Under the pieces are notes generated by a model. That model searched no databases and was not told the origin of the DNA. It worked only from the letters and a program-made list of their open reading frames with translations. Both the position numbers and the translations under genes were made by a program. A DNA stretch of 64,000 bases, taken from the NCBI GenBank assembly GCA_964597045.1, contig CAZQWE010000001.1, forward strand, positions 62,001-126,000. Direction: 5' to 3'. Shown here piece by piece: positions 43,453-51,954 of this stretch. This stretch comes from UBA9655 sp964597045. GTDB lineage: Bacteria; Pseudomonadota; Alphaproteobacteria; UBA9655. Each line of letters starts with the position of its first letter. Position 1 is the stretch's first letter.

Positions 43453-44085
43453 ATGGCTGAAGAACAAGAAACCTTAAATCTAGACTCTAAGTTTATCGGT
43501 GAAACCATCGATGGAAAAATGCATGGAGTTATTGAAAAGTATAATGAAAACAATCAACTCTTGTCACATCATAGTTTTGAAAAAGGTGTGCTGCATGGAA
43601 ATTCTGTCCATTTTGATTCCAATCAAAAGCTTCATCATAAAATGACCTATCACCATGGCGTTCCCCATGGCTCAGCTGAATTTTATGAGCATGGTATTCC
43701 TATTATGCGAACCACTTATCATGAAGGAGAGCAACATGGTGAGGCTCATTATTATAATGAAGCTGGGACAGTAGGGGCTAAAGTACAATTTGAACATGGA
43801 CTCAGGCACGGTCAAGCTGTTACCTATGATATCAGTGGCCGTGTTTTAAGTATCCAGCATTATAAACAGGGATTGTTGGAGGGAGTTTCCGTTACATACT
43901 TCCCGAATGGTCAGATTCTTGAATCTGGCTCATATTTTCAAGGAAAAAAGCATGGAGAGTTTGTGAGCTATTACGATACTGGCTCCATTAGATCACGGAT
44001 GGTGTTTGATATGGGACGACCAGTTAGAGCCCCTGAAGAATATGATCAAAAGGGAAAGTTGCTTACGAGTGGTTTTAACAAATGA
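43453..44085 (+). CDS. MORN-repeat protein in the VgrG cassette
   Basis: The protein has 210 residues starting 5 bp after vgrG stops. It consists almost entirely of MORN_2-type repeats of about 22-24 residues with the pattern YxxGxxHGxxxxYxxxGxI (HHGVPHGSAEFYEHG, HEGEQHGEAHYYNEAG, FQGKKHGEFVSYYDTG), about seven in number. Such proteins are annotated as YwqK-type antitoxins elsewhere and, beside VgrG genes, may be adaptors, immunity proteins or effectors. Its stop overlaps the start of the PAAR-like gene (ATGA), showing coupled translation. Which role applies cannot be told from sequence. Confidence 0.85.
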   Translation: MAEEQETLNLDSKFIGETIDGKMHGVIEKYNENNQLLSHHSFEKGVLHGNSVHFDSNQKLHHKMTYHHGVPHGSAEFYEHGIPIMRTTYHEGEQHGEAHYYNEAGTVGAKVQFEHGLRHGQAVTYDISGRVLSIQHYKQGLLEGVSVTYFPNGQILESGSYFQGKKHGEFVSYYDTGSIRSRMVFDMGRPVRAPEEYDQKGKLLTSGFNK

Positions 44086-44474
44086 GTTTCGCAGTTGTTG
44101 GAGGATCTTCTCTTCTCAAATGTTCCTTTGGACTCTCTCCGACACCCTTAGTTGTATTGCCAAACAGAACTGTTCTGGCTTCCCATATGTTGATGGGCAA
44201 CATTTCTGATAATAAACCTTTCGCAAATATCCAACCCTTTTCCATGTGCATATCCATGTCAAACCCTACGGTAGCCAGCGCAACAGCTGCAGCCTTTGGA
44301 GCACTTACCCCCATGCCATGTACACCTGTAACAACGGAGCCGTGGATTTCTTCCGCTGTGAATGTATTAGTTCAAGGGATGCCCGCTATTGAGCAAAACT
44401 CAAAATTAATGTGTAAGTGGTCTGGTATAATAACTGTTATTCAACCCGGTAACTTCAAAGTTAAAGTCCCTTGA
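44082..44474 (+). CDS. PAAR-like (DUF4280/DUF4150) tip protein
   Basis: This 130-residue protein of the PAAR-like family has the N-terminal GGSSLLKCSFGLSPTPLVVL, then ASHMLMGNISDNKPFANIQPF, MCISMSNPTVASATAAAFGAL and TPMPCTPVTTEPW. The C-terminal LMCKWSGIITVIQPG closes the small beta-structure. PAAR-like proteins cap the VgrG spike and sharpen it, with conserved Cys/His positions binding a metal. It is the last gene of the vgrG-MORN-PAAR unit and overlaps the MORN gene by 4 bp. No toxin domain is fused to it. Confidence 0.85.
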   Translation: MSFAVVGGSSLLKCSFGLSPTPLVVLPNRTVLASHMLMGNISDNKPFANIQPFSMCISMSNPTVASATAAAFGALTPMPCTPVTTEPWISSAVNVLVQGMPAIEQNSKLMCKWSGIITVIQPGNFKVKVP

Positions 44475-44576
44475 TATCAATAAGATATCCAGTATATCGT
44501 CCAATATTTTGAGAATACTCACCTCTGTGGTAAAATATATTTATTATAGAGGAAGGAAATTCCTGGGGAGGGAATA

Positions 44577-47096
44577 TTGGATTGGTTTATATCGCTTATT
44601 CAAGTTACAGGTTTACCTGATACCGCGATAATCAGTCTCTTTAATAAGAGTTTACTTGTTCTGTCTTTCATAATTTCAACTTTATCATTCTATGTTGGTT
44701 TTTATATGAGTTCGCTCCTAACCAAACCGCGAACACTCGTTCTTAAAGCTTATTGGCTTTTAGGCGCAGCTTTGGTAATGGGTGGAGCAATTTTATGTAC
44801 ACACTTCTTAACGATTCTCTCCTTTATCCACTTGGCTAATTTAAGTTTTAGTATTTATTGGTTAACGATAGCAATTGTTTTAGCTATTACTTTACCAGGT
44901 ATAGCTTGGACAATTTATATGATTAAGACTCCGAGCGTGAAATATTACTTATTAATTACGACAATTTTCACATCAGCTGTATTGTCTGTTTATTACATTG
45001 GAATGAAATCTATAAATAATGTAAACATTCATTATGATTCCGATTTATCTATTATTGCTGCGAGTATTGCTTTTATAGGATCATTCCTAGCCGTTTGCCT
45101 TTCTTCCTGGAGCGAAAAAGGATCATTTAGAAAGAGATTATTCTTAAGATGGGGAAGCTCATTATCCATGGGCTTTGCAGTCTGTGGGATGAATATTGTT
45201 GGAATGCTTTCCAGTAATTTTACCCCTCACCTTCAACAAACTCATTATTTGAGTATTGAACCTTTTGGGTTGTATGGCATTGTTTTCGCAACAGTTTTAA
45301 ACATAATAATGCTTAGCTTATTAATTTATTCCTCCAAATCCATTTCTGATATTGCTGTTAAATTAAAGGCTGATTTCCTTCATGCTATCCTTAAAACAAT
45401 GAAAGGAGGCGTGGTCGCTTGCGATGCTCAAGGCCACATTACACTTATAAATCCGACAGTTACTGAAATGTTCGGGGTAAAGCTAGGTCGTCTTCGTTCC
45501 CTAGGAGATCCAAATCCCGCTCCCAAAGGAAATGTACTGGAAGCTATTGAATTCCTGGAAAAACCATTAGCTAAGGTTTTAGGAGGCGAAGAGGTGAAAG
45601 ATGTTGAAGTTTTAACCCATGATTGCAAAGGAGCTCCCCATACTCTCCTCGTCGACGGTCAACAAATTAAAGGATACAATGATGAAAATCTTGGGGCCGT
45701 TATTGTTTTTTCCGACATTAGTAAGCGCAAAATTGACGAGCAAGAACTAAGGTTCCGCGCTACCCATGACACATTAACGGGATTGCCAAATCGAACTCTT
45801 CTTCTTGATCGTCTCAATTTTGCTATCAATTCAGCTAATCGTCGAAATTGCAAGGTAGCCATTATTTTTATTGATCTTGATAACTTTAAATTTATTAATG
45901 ACGCTTTGGGCCATTCAGTGGGTGATGCTCTCTTGAAAATGGTGGCCACACGTTTTGCGAATCTTATGCGCACAACAGATACATTGGCTCGCATAGGCGG
46001 TGATGAATTTGTTATCGTTTTACCTGACCTCGATAATACGGATGAAATCCCAGCTTTGCTATCTCGTATTTTACAAGGTATTTCAAAGCCTTATATAATA
46101 GAGAAGCACACATTAAATATTACTTGCAGCATTGGGTTTAGTTTGTATCCTGATCATGGTGCCGATGTAGATACTCTTTTGAAAAATGCAGATAACGCAA
46201 TGTATCAGGCAAAGGATAGCGGTAAAAATACATTCCAGCATTATTCTAAATCAATGCAAACGCGCGTGAGAAAACGTCTTGAAATCGAAAATGGTTTACG
46301 AGAGGCGCTGCATAATGAGCAGTTTATTCTGGAGTACCAGCCCAAGTTAGATATAAAGAAGAATCAATTGGCAGGAATTGAAGCTTTGGTGAGATGGGAG
46401 CATCCTACTAAAGGGATTATTGAACCAAATGACTTTATCTCAATCGCTGAAGATACGGGATTGATCGTCCCCCTTTCAAAATGGGTTCTTAAGACTGCCT
46501 GTGCTCAAAATAAAGCTTGGCAGGATGCAGGAATCACTCCTGTTTGTATTGCTGTTAACGTCTCTTCACGTCAATTTAAAGACAAGAATTTTCTTGAAAT
46601 CCTTAAATCAACATTAGCAGAAACAGGTCTTGAGGCAAAGTATCTTGAACTTGAATTAACTGAAACAACAGCTATGTCTAACCCAGAGGAATTCATCAAA
46701 ATTTTAACCCAATTTAAAAAACTTGGCGTTATCACCTCAATTGATGATTTTGGTACGGGGTATTCCAGTCTTAACTATTTACGCCAATTTTCAGTCAATG
46801 CCTTAAAAATCGATCAATCATTCATTAAAGAAATGGAATCTAAAGGGGATGACGTTTCAATCGTGAAAGCTATTGTTTCATTAGGTCACAGTTTGAATAT
46901 GAAAGTCTTAGCAGAAGGTGTTGAAACGAATGAGCAATTAAAACAACTTCTTGAGAATGATTGTGATCAAGTGCAAGGCTTCTATGTTAGCCGACCTCTA
47001 TCTGCTGAAGAAATGGGAGAGTTTATGAAAGAATATAGAAATCTTATTCCTGTTAACAAAAAAGAGATAGGAAAACAGTTGAGGAAAGAGGGATGA
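44577..47096 (+). CDS. Membrane PAS-GGDEF-EAL protein with degenerate MHYT-like sensor
   Basis: The protein has 839 residues starting at TTG (44577) after GGGGAGGG. The first ~250 residues hold seven hydrophobic helices in an MHYT-like arrangement, but the expected MHYT motifs read CTHF, VYYIGM and MNIVGM. A PAS segment follows (~260-380; LKTMKGGVVACDAQGHITLI). The GGDEF domain has the intact active site RIGGDEFVIVLPD. The EAL domain has EALVRWEHP and the DDFGTGYSSL loop with downstream KIDQSFI and AEGVET, so both cyclic-di-GMP synthesis and breakdown look possible. Its stop overlaps the ilvA start (ATGA). Confidence 0.92.
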   Translation: MDWFISLIQVTGLPDTAIISLFNKSLLVLSFIISTLSFYVGFYMSSLLTKPRTLVLKAYWLLGAALVMGGAILCTHFLTILSFIHLANLSFSIYWLTIAIVLAITLPGIAWTIYMIKTPSVKYYLLITTIFTSAVLSVYYIGMKSINNVNIHYDSDLSIIAASIAFIGSFLAVCLSSWSEKGSFRKRLFLRWGSSLSMGFAVCGMNIVGMLSSNFTPHLQQTHYLSIEPFGLYGIVFATVLNIIMLSLLIYSSKSISDIAVKLKADFLHAILKTMKGGVVACDAQGHITLINPTVTEMFGVKLGRLRSLGDPNPAPKGNVLEAIEFLEKPLAKVLGGEEVKDVEVLTHDCKGAPHTLLVDGQQIKGYNDENLGAVIVFSDISKRKIDEQELRFRATHDTLTGLPNRTLLLDRLNFAINSANRRNCKVAIIFIDLDNFKFINDALGHSVGDALLKMVATRFANLMRTTDTLARIGGDEFVIVLPDLDNTDEIPALLSRILQGISKPYIIEKHTLNITCSIGFSLYPDHGADVDTLLKNADNAMYQAKDSGKNTFQHYSKSMQTRVRKRLEIENGLREALHNEQFILEYQPKLDIKKNQLAGIEALVRWEHPTKGIIEPNDFISIAEDTGLIVPLSKWVLKTACAQNKAWQDAGITPVCIAVNVSSRQFKDKNFLEILKSTLAETGLEAKYLELELTETTAMSNPEEFIKILTQFKKLGVITSIDDFGTGYSSLNYLRQFSVNALKIDQSFIKEMESKGDDVSIVKAIVSLGHSLNMKVLAEGVETNEQLKQLLENDCDQVQGFYVSRPLSAEEMGEFMKEYRNLIPVNKKEIGKQLRKEG

Positions 47097-48307
47097 AAGA
47101 ACCAACGTTCAAAGATATAAAGGATGCGCAAAAAGTACTCGAAGGGGTTATCATTAAAACACCAACCTTATACTCACCTTATTTATCTCGTCTTTTTAAA
47201 GCCGAGATTTATTTGAAACTTGAGAACTTTCAGGAAACTGGATCTTTTAAGGAAAGAGGAGCTTATATCAAGCTTCATAGCCTGGCAAAGTCAGCACTGG
47301 CAAAGGGAGTCATAACTGTCTCAGCAGGAAACCATGCTCAAGCCGTTGCTTTACATGCATACAAAATGAAGATCCCTGCAACAATTGTGATGCCCGTTTA
47401 TACGCCACCCACAAAGGTCGCCAATACGGAAAGATGGGGAGCAAAGATTATTCTTGCCGGATCAACATTAGAAGAAGCTTACAAAATTTCGGAAGAGCTT
47501 GCTGCAAGTGAAGGGCTATCTTTCATTCATCCCTATGATGATCCTGAAGTGATCGCAGGCCAAGGAACCATTGGTATTGAAATGTTAGAGGCACAGCCTG
47601 ATCTTGACGTCATCCTTGTTCCAATAGGTGGAGGTGGACTATGTTCGGGCATAGCTATAGCTGCAAAAGCCATGAAACCTTCCATTAAAATCTTTGGCGT
47701 TGAAGTTCAGGGATATGCATCGATGGCTCGTGCAATTTATGGATTTGATGAAGTGAAATTGGGGGCGACAACCCTTGCAGAAGGGATTGGTGTTAAAGCC
47801 CCGGGTCTACTGCCTCAACCAATTTTGAAGGAATATTTATCTGATATTATTGTGGTCTCTGAAGAACAAATTGAAAAAGCTGTAGATCTTTTTGTTAGGA
47901 AACAAAATACAGTTGTAGAGGGTGCTGGTGCTGTTGGGTTAGCGGCTTTACTCTCCTCCCCCGCCAAATTTGAAGATCGAAAAATTGGCATTGTTGTGAG
48001 TGGAGGAAATATAGATGCACGTCTTATTACCTCAATTATTATGAGGGGTCAGATCCGCGAAGGAAGATTCAACCTTTTACGCATTAAAATCAACGACGTA
48101 CCAGGTGTATTAGCAAAGATTTCTGGCATTATTGCTACAGGCCAAGGTAACATTATTGAGGTTAAACACGAGCGTTTAATGTATGAAATACCCATAAAAA
48201 TGGCTGAACTTGATATCATGGTCGAAACGCGTAATTTGGAACACATTGAATCCATCATTCATGACCTACAGGATGCTGGATTTGAAGTTGTTTTGAGAGA
48301 GAAATAA
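47093..48307 (+). CDS. ilvA: Threonine ammonia-lyase (biosynthetic/catabolic threonine dehydratase) with ACT domain
   Basis: This 404-residue PLP enzyme converts threonine to 2-oxobutanoate, the first step to isoleucine. The PLP lysine is in ENFQETGSFKERGAYI; the phosphate-binding Gly-rich loop is VPIGGGGLCSG. The C-terminal ACT domain (FNLLRIKINDVPGVLAKISG) suggests amino-acid feedback. Length fits the single-ACT TdcB/IlvA-short group. The ATG overlaps the stop of the GGDEF-EAL gene. A brnQ gene with a branched-chain leader peptide is located 8 kb downstream, so branched-chain supply is a recurring theme, but no linkage is shown. Confidence 0.94.
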   Translation: MKEPTFKDIKDAQKVLEGVIIKTPTLYSPYLSRLFKAEIYLKLENFQETGSFKERGAYIKLHSLAKSALAKGVITVSAGNHAQAVALHAYKMKIPATIVMPVYTPPTKVANTERWGAKIILAGSTLEEAYKISEELAASEGLSFIHPYDDPEVIAGQGTIGIEMLEAQPDLDVILVPIGGGGLCSGIAIAAKAMKPSIKIFGVEVQGYASMARAIYGFDEVKLGATTLAEGIGVKAPGLLPQPILKEYLSDIIVVSEEQIEKAVDLFVRKQNTVVEGAGAVGLAALLSSPAKFEDRKIGIVVSGGNIDARLITSIIMRGQIREGRFNLLRIKINDVPGVLAKISGIIATGQGNIIEVKHERLMYEIPIKMAELDIMVETRNLEHIESIIHDLQDAGFEVVLREK

Positions 48308-48364
48308 GGCTTGCGTTTCCCGTAATCTATCCATTAAAACAAAAAGAAACGAATAGGCCATGAG

Positions 48365-49012
48365 ATGACGCACTCCGAATTTCCCAATTTGCATATTATT
48401 CACCATCCTTTAATTCAACATAAACTGACCCAAATGCGAAAGACTGAAACGCCGAAACATGAGTTTCGGCAGCTTCTGAGAGAGATTGGACTATTGATGG
48501 GATATGAGGTAACACGGGATATGCCTCTGAAAAAGGAAATGATTACGACTCCCATAGATAGAATGGAAGCTCCAGTAATGGCTGGTCCAAACCCCGCCAT
48601 TGTTCCCATATTACGCGCAGGACTTGGAATGGCTGATGGACTCCTGGAACTCATGCCAGAAGCAGATGAAGGACATATAGGTCTCTATAGAGATCCGAAA
48701 ACGAAGTTACCTGTTGAGTACTTCGTAAAACTTCCTAAAGCAGATGGACGTATTTTTTTCTTGGTCGATCCCTTACTTGCTTCAGGAAACTCTGCTGTAG
48801 CTGCAATTGATATTCTCATTCAGCATGGAGCAGATCCAGCAAAGATTAAATTTATGTCTCTCATTTCTGTCCCAGAGGGTGTCCGTATATTTAATAAAAA
48901 ATATTCTCAAATACCAATTTATACTGCAGCTCTTGACGCACGACTTAATGAGAAAGTCTACATTGTTCCGGGTATCGGAGATGCCGGAGACCGCCTTTTT
49001 GGGACACTCTGA
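48365..49012 (+). CDS. upp: Uracil phosphoribosyltransferase
   Basis: This 215-residue pyrimidine-salvage enzyme makes UMP from uracil and PRPP. Diagnostic segments are the N-terminal HHPLIQHKLTQMRKTETPKHEF, PILRAGLGMADGLLELMPEA, the PRPP loop FLVDPLLASGNSAVAAIDIL (with D-P-x-x-A-S-G-N replacing the common D-P-M-L-A-T-G) and the uracil-binding C-terminus YIVPGIGDAGDRLFGT. Length is typical. It stands 58 bp after ilvA on the same strand. Confidence 0.96.
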   Translation: MTHSEFPNLHIIHHPLIQHKLTQMRKTETPKHEFRQLLREIGLLMGYEVTRDMPLKKEMITTPIDRMEAPVMAGPNPAIVPILRAGLGMADGLLELMPEADEGHIGLYRDPKTKLPVEYFVKLPKADGRIFFLVDPLLASGNSAVAAIDILIQHGADPAKIKFMSLISVPEGVRIFNKKYSQIPIYTAALDARLNEKVYIVPGIGDAGDRLFGTL

Positions 49013-49047
49013 AGTTTTCCCTAGAATTTAAAATAAATTTATGTAAA

Positions 49048-49383
49048 ATGCACAATATGAGTTCACATATGCGCAACTTTCATAGATTGAGTCATAAGGC
49101 AATGGCTCCATTTTTAGCTCTCTCTGTTGTGGGCTACTTCATCTATCATTCGATCCAAGGAGACAGAGGAATCCTTGCATGGGTTCAACTTCAAGATCGA
49201 CTCAGTCAGTCAGTGGCAGAATTAAACAAGATTATGCTTGAACGTCAGAACCTTGAAGAAAAAGTGCAAGCCTTAAGGCCTGAGAGCATCAATCGGGATT
49301 TACTTGACCAGCAAGTTCGTTTGAAACTTGGATATACACGACCCGATGAAATCGTAATTTTAAAAATTAATTCTCCTAAATAA
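49048..49383 (+). CDS. FtsB/DivIC-family septum formation protein
   Basis: The protein has 111 residues: a short cytoplasmic N-terminus, one membrane helix (APFLALSVVGYFIYHSI) and a periplasmic coiled coil (LQDRLSQSVAELNKIMLERQ, NLEEKVQALR) ending in the family motif INRDLLDQQVRLKLGYTRPDE. FtsB/DivIC partners with FtsL and FtsQ/DivIB to activate septal peptidoglycan synthesis. The first ATG (49048) or the ATGs at 49057 and 49069 could be the start. In many alphaproteobacteria this gene precedes pdhA; here it is followed by an exported Cys-rich gene. Confidence 0.85.
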   Translation: MHNMSSHMRNFHRLSHKAMAPFLALSVVGYFIYHSIQGDRGILAWVQLQDRLSQSVAELNKIMLERQNLEEKVQALRPESINRDLLDQQVRLKLGYTRPDEIVILKINSPK

Positions 49384-49506
49384 GAATTTTTGAAAGTGTT
49401 AGACCAGTCAACTCCTATTGGCTTAATAACTAGCATAATTTAGCCCTTGTCATTCTCGCCTCATTTATGGCAACCTTATGGCGCGTAATGAGCATGGGAG
49501 GAGTTA

Positions 49507-49959
49507 GTGGAGTTAAGACACTTAAAATGGGTCATTCTGTTAGGAATGGCATTTTATTGTGTAACCACATCTCTGAAAGCAAGGACTCGTGCCCAGGATA
49601 CGATTTACCTAGTAGCGCCTGTTCCCGAAGTCTCTTTACGTTTTTCTGCCCAATGGCAAATTAGTCAATCTGAAAAGAATGCCATTAACAAGATATATGG
49701 TCCTTCACGTATTAATTTTGACCCACAAGGAAATCCGAGCCCTCAGGGTCTTGCACCCCACTGTGTCAATCGGTGGCACCGTCTTTATAAGCTCTGTATG
49801 TGCGATGGCTGCTACTATTGTGACGCCTCTGAAGGAAGTTGTGAAACGGGTACGTGTGGACCCAATAATAGCTATTGTAAACCTTATATGGATGATCAAG
49901 GTAATCCAAAATGCGGGTCAACTTGCTCTGATTATGCCTTTGCAGCAACCCTCCAATAG
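49507..49959 (+). CDS. Exported cysteine-rich protein
   Basis: The product has 150 residues from a GTG (49507) with GGAGGAG immediately upstream. The N-terminal hydrophobic segment (LKWVILLGMAFYCVTTSLKA) is a probable signal peptide. The C-terminal half holds at least ten Cys in a dense pattern (HCVNRWHRLYKLCMCDGCYY, CDASEGSCETGTCGPNNSYC, KCGSTCSDY), implying an extracytoplasmic disulfide-rich or metal-binding module. No family recognised. It converges on the MFS gene with an 11-bp gap. Confidence 0.65.
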   Translation: MELRHLKWVILLGMAFYCVTTSLKARTRAQDTIYLVAPVPEVSLRFSAQWQISQSEKNAINKIYGPSRINFDPQGNPSPQGLAPHCVNRWHRLYKLCMCDGCYYCDASEGSCETGTCGPNNSYCKPYMDDQGNPKCGSTCSDYAFAATLQ

Positions 49960-49969
49960 TTGATACAAT

Positions 49970-51277
49970 CTACCTTAGATCTTCCCTAAACCGATCCTTT
50001 AAGAATAGAAGAGCAAAGGCAGAGAACAATGAGGCTGTTCCTAAGTACAATGCTGGTGCAGCATTGTTCCCTGTGGCTTGAATGAGCCACGTTGCGATCA
50101 AAGGAGCACTTCCCCCAAAGACGGCCATACTTATGCTGTGTGCAATTGAGAGTCCTGAATAGCGTACAGTTAAGGGGAACATCTCAACAAGAGTTGCAGG
50201 AATGGGTGCGAAGAAAACACCCATAATAAATGAAAGAGAAATTTGTGCCATAAGAGCCGTAGAAAAGCTTCCTTCAAGGGCTGTAAAGAGAGGATAAGCA
50301 AAGAATGTGAATGCCAAGGCACTTGGAATCAAAACAGCTTTACGGCCAATTTTATCTGAGATCCAACCCGATATAGGAATGACAATTCCCATCGCAACCA
50401 TACTTATGGTCGTCATCATCAAGCTTGTCACCATGTCAAAATCAAGCAAAGCTGTTAGGAAATTATTTATAAACGTTACAATGAGATAAAAACCTATAGA
50501 AAGTGTCAGCTCAATTATAACAACATATGAGATCGTTTTAAGATGATCTTTGAAGAGTTCTTTAATCGGTGTTGAGTGTTCTTTATGTTTTTGCTTAGCT
50601 TCCTTGAATTGCTCGGGCTCATTTACGGTTCTCCTCATAATTGAGCCAACAAAACCTCCCGCAACACTAAGTAGGAAAGGAATACGCCATCCCCAACTTA
50701 AAACCTGATCATCAGAGAGGAAATGACATGTTGCTGTTGCAACCCCGGATCCGACCAAAATCCCTACTAAAAGACTAAAGACAACCCAACTTCCATAAAG
50801 ACCACGGTTCCCTTTTTGTGCATGTTCAACAACAAAAACCATTGAACCGGTAAATTCTCCCCCCATCGAAAGACCTTGAGCCAAACGAATAATCGTCAAA
50901 AGTAACGGAGCTATCCACCCTATTTGGTCATAGGTGGGCAAAAGGCCAATGAGCGTTGTTGGAATCGCCATCAAGTAAATGGACCAGAGGAGTGCATTCT
51001 TTCGACCGATCTTATCACCAATGTGCCCGAAGATCACACCACCTAAAGGTCGCATAATAAAGCCGGCAGCAAATATGCCAAATGTCGCCATCAAGGAAGC
51101 AAAGGGACTAAACTTTGGAAAGAACAACGTACCGATCGTTGTTGCAAAATACCCATATAGGGCAAAATCATACCACTCCAGTGCATTACCAATCATACAC
51201 GAAATAATGACTCTTTGAATATAACTGCCTTCTAGAGGAAGGGCAGATGACTTCGTTGTTAGGGTCGCAGTCGTCAA
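49970..51277 (-). CDS. MFS transporter, metabolite:H+ symporter (MHS) type
   Basis: This 435-residue, 12-helix major-facilitator protein closely follows the MHS family (ProP, KgtP, ShiA, CitA): GNALEWYDFALYGYFATTIG at the first helix, FGIFAAGFIMRPLGGVIFGH with the signature GDKIGRKNALLWSI, and QGLSMGGEFTGSMVFVVEHA. Typical substrates are proline, betaine or 2-oxo-/tricarboxylic acids, which cannot be separated by sequence alone. The start is TTG (51277) with GGAG seven bases upstream. In obligate or facultative symbionts such carriers usually import host metabolites. Confidence 0.92.
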   Translation of the reverse strand: MTTATLTTKSSALPLEGSYIQRVIISCMIGNALEWYDFALYGYFATTIGTLFFPKFSPFASLMATFGIFAAGFIMRPLGGVIFGHIGDKIGRKNALLWSIYLMAIPTTLIGLLPTYDQIGWIAPLLLTIIRLAQGLSMGGEFTGSMVFVVEHAQKGNRGLYGSWVVFSLLVGILVGSGVATATCHFLSDDQVLSWGWRIPFLLSVAGGFVGSIMRRTVNEPEQFKEAKQKHKEHSTPIKELFKDHLKTISYVVIIELTLSIGFYLIVTFINNFLTALLDFDMVTSLMMTTISMVAMGIVIPISGWISDKIGRKAVLIPSALAFTFFAYPLFTALEGSFSTALMAQISLSFIMGVFFAPIPATLVEMFPLTVRYSGLSIAHSISMAVFGGSAPLIATWLIQATGNNAAPALYLGTASLFSAFALLFLKDRFREDLR

Positions 51278-51337
51278 ATCATAACTCCAAGAATTGCAAA
51301 GAGAATTGTTCTCTTTTTAAATTTCACACCCTATCTA

Positions 51338-51383
51338 AAGGAGGAGAGCTATGTTTGACAAGCATAACATTCCATATATTTGA
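51338..51383 (+). other. Orphan strong SD and 10-codon ORF
   Basis: AAAGGAGG (51338-51345) and an ATG at 51351 open a frame encoding MFDKHNIPYI, then TGA at 51381-51383. A near-consensus initiation site followed by such a short frame suggests a leader peptide, a gene decapitated by deletion, or chance; the next gene rightwards is on the opposite strand. Confidence 0.3.
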
Positions 51384-51393
51384 TTTTAAAGGA

Positions 51394-51750
51394 TTATCTT
51401 CTTATCCATTCCCAAGCATCATCTATTTCTTCTGATGAAAATAGACGAACTTCCGTTTGAAAAAATCTGGCGAGAATCTTTGTGGCCGTAATAATCCACT
51501 TTGTATCTGTAACAACAGCTTCTTTTTCAATTGATGGTGCAAGTCGAAGAAGCTTAGGCAATGTTAGTAAACTATCCCAAAGTCTTGGTTCCTCAAACTC
51601 CCTTAAGTCAGTTAAGAGACGAAGATTCTTATACTTCCGAATCCTTTTCCCAAGAAAGGGAAGTAAGGTCGCAAAATCTTTTTTATTTAAATCTTGGACT
51701 ATTTTTATCCCAATTACATTTTCAGAACTTTCATCATAAATATTATACAT
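51394..51750 (-). CDS. SpoIIAA-like (STAS-fold) protein
   Basis: This 118-residue protein matches the SpoIIAA-like family (PF11964): GIKIVQDLNKKDFATLLPFL, KNLRLLTDLREFEEPRLWDS, then VVTDTKWIITATKILARFFQ and the terminal FSSEEIDDAWEWI. It is a soluble alpha/beta protein possibly binding lipids or small ligands. I start at the ATG at 51750 because the GGAGA SD ends six bases in front of it; the ATG at 51756 is adjacent to the SD. Confidence 0.88.
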   Translation of the reverse strand: MYNIYDESSENVIGIKIVQDLNKKDFATLLPFLGKRIRKYKNLRLLTDLREFEEPRLWDSLLTLPKLLRLAPSIEKEAVVTDTKWIITATKILARFFQTEVRLFSSEEIDDAWEWIRR

Positions 51751-51861
51751 AATCATTCTCCAATATATATGTTTATTTTACCATACTTGTATTCAATATC
51801 AAAAAGTGTTATTTAAAAAATGCTCTTAATCAAAAGAGTTAAAAACTAATGGAGACTCATT

Positions 51862-51954
51862 ATGCATCATCACCATCATATGAAATTACAACTATCTGAT
51901 TTTAAACAATTTATACTTATGAGGAAACTAAAATGGACTTACTTAAAAACTTAA
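51862..51954 (+). promoter_or_regulatory. Candidate His-codon leader peptide upstream of ABC binding protein
   Basis: An ATG at 51862, with GGAG eight bases before it, opens a 30-codon frame beginning MHHHHHM and ending at TAA 51952-51954. Five consecutive His codons (CAT CAT CAC CAT CAT) resemble hisL-type leaders. The frame overlaps the start of the binding-protein gene (51933) in another frame and covers its GAGGAAAC SD (51920-51927). No GC-rich terminator hairpin is visible, so any control would more likely act through translation or coupling. A small CTCTT/AAGAG hairpin is upstream at 51823-51838. Confidence 0.4.

Noticed and set aside
42979..43467. 162-codon minus-strand ORF over the VgrG C-terminus
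   Set aside because: Pro/Thr/Ser-rich mirror of the Gly-rich needle repeats; a shadow frame.
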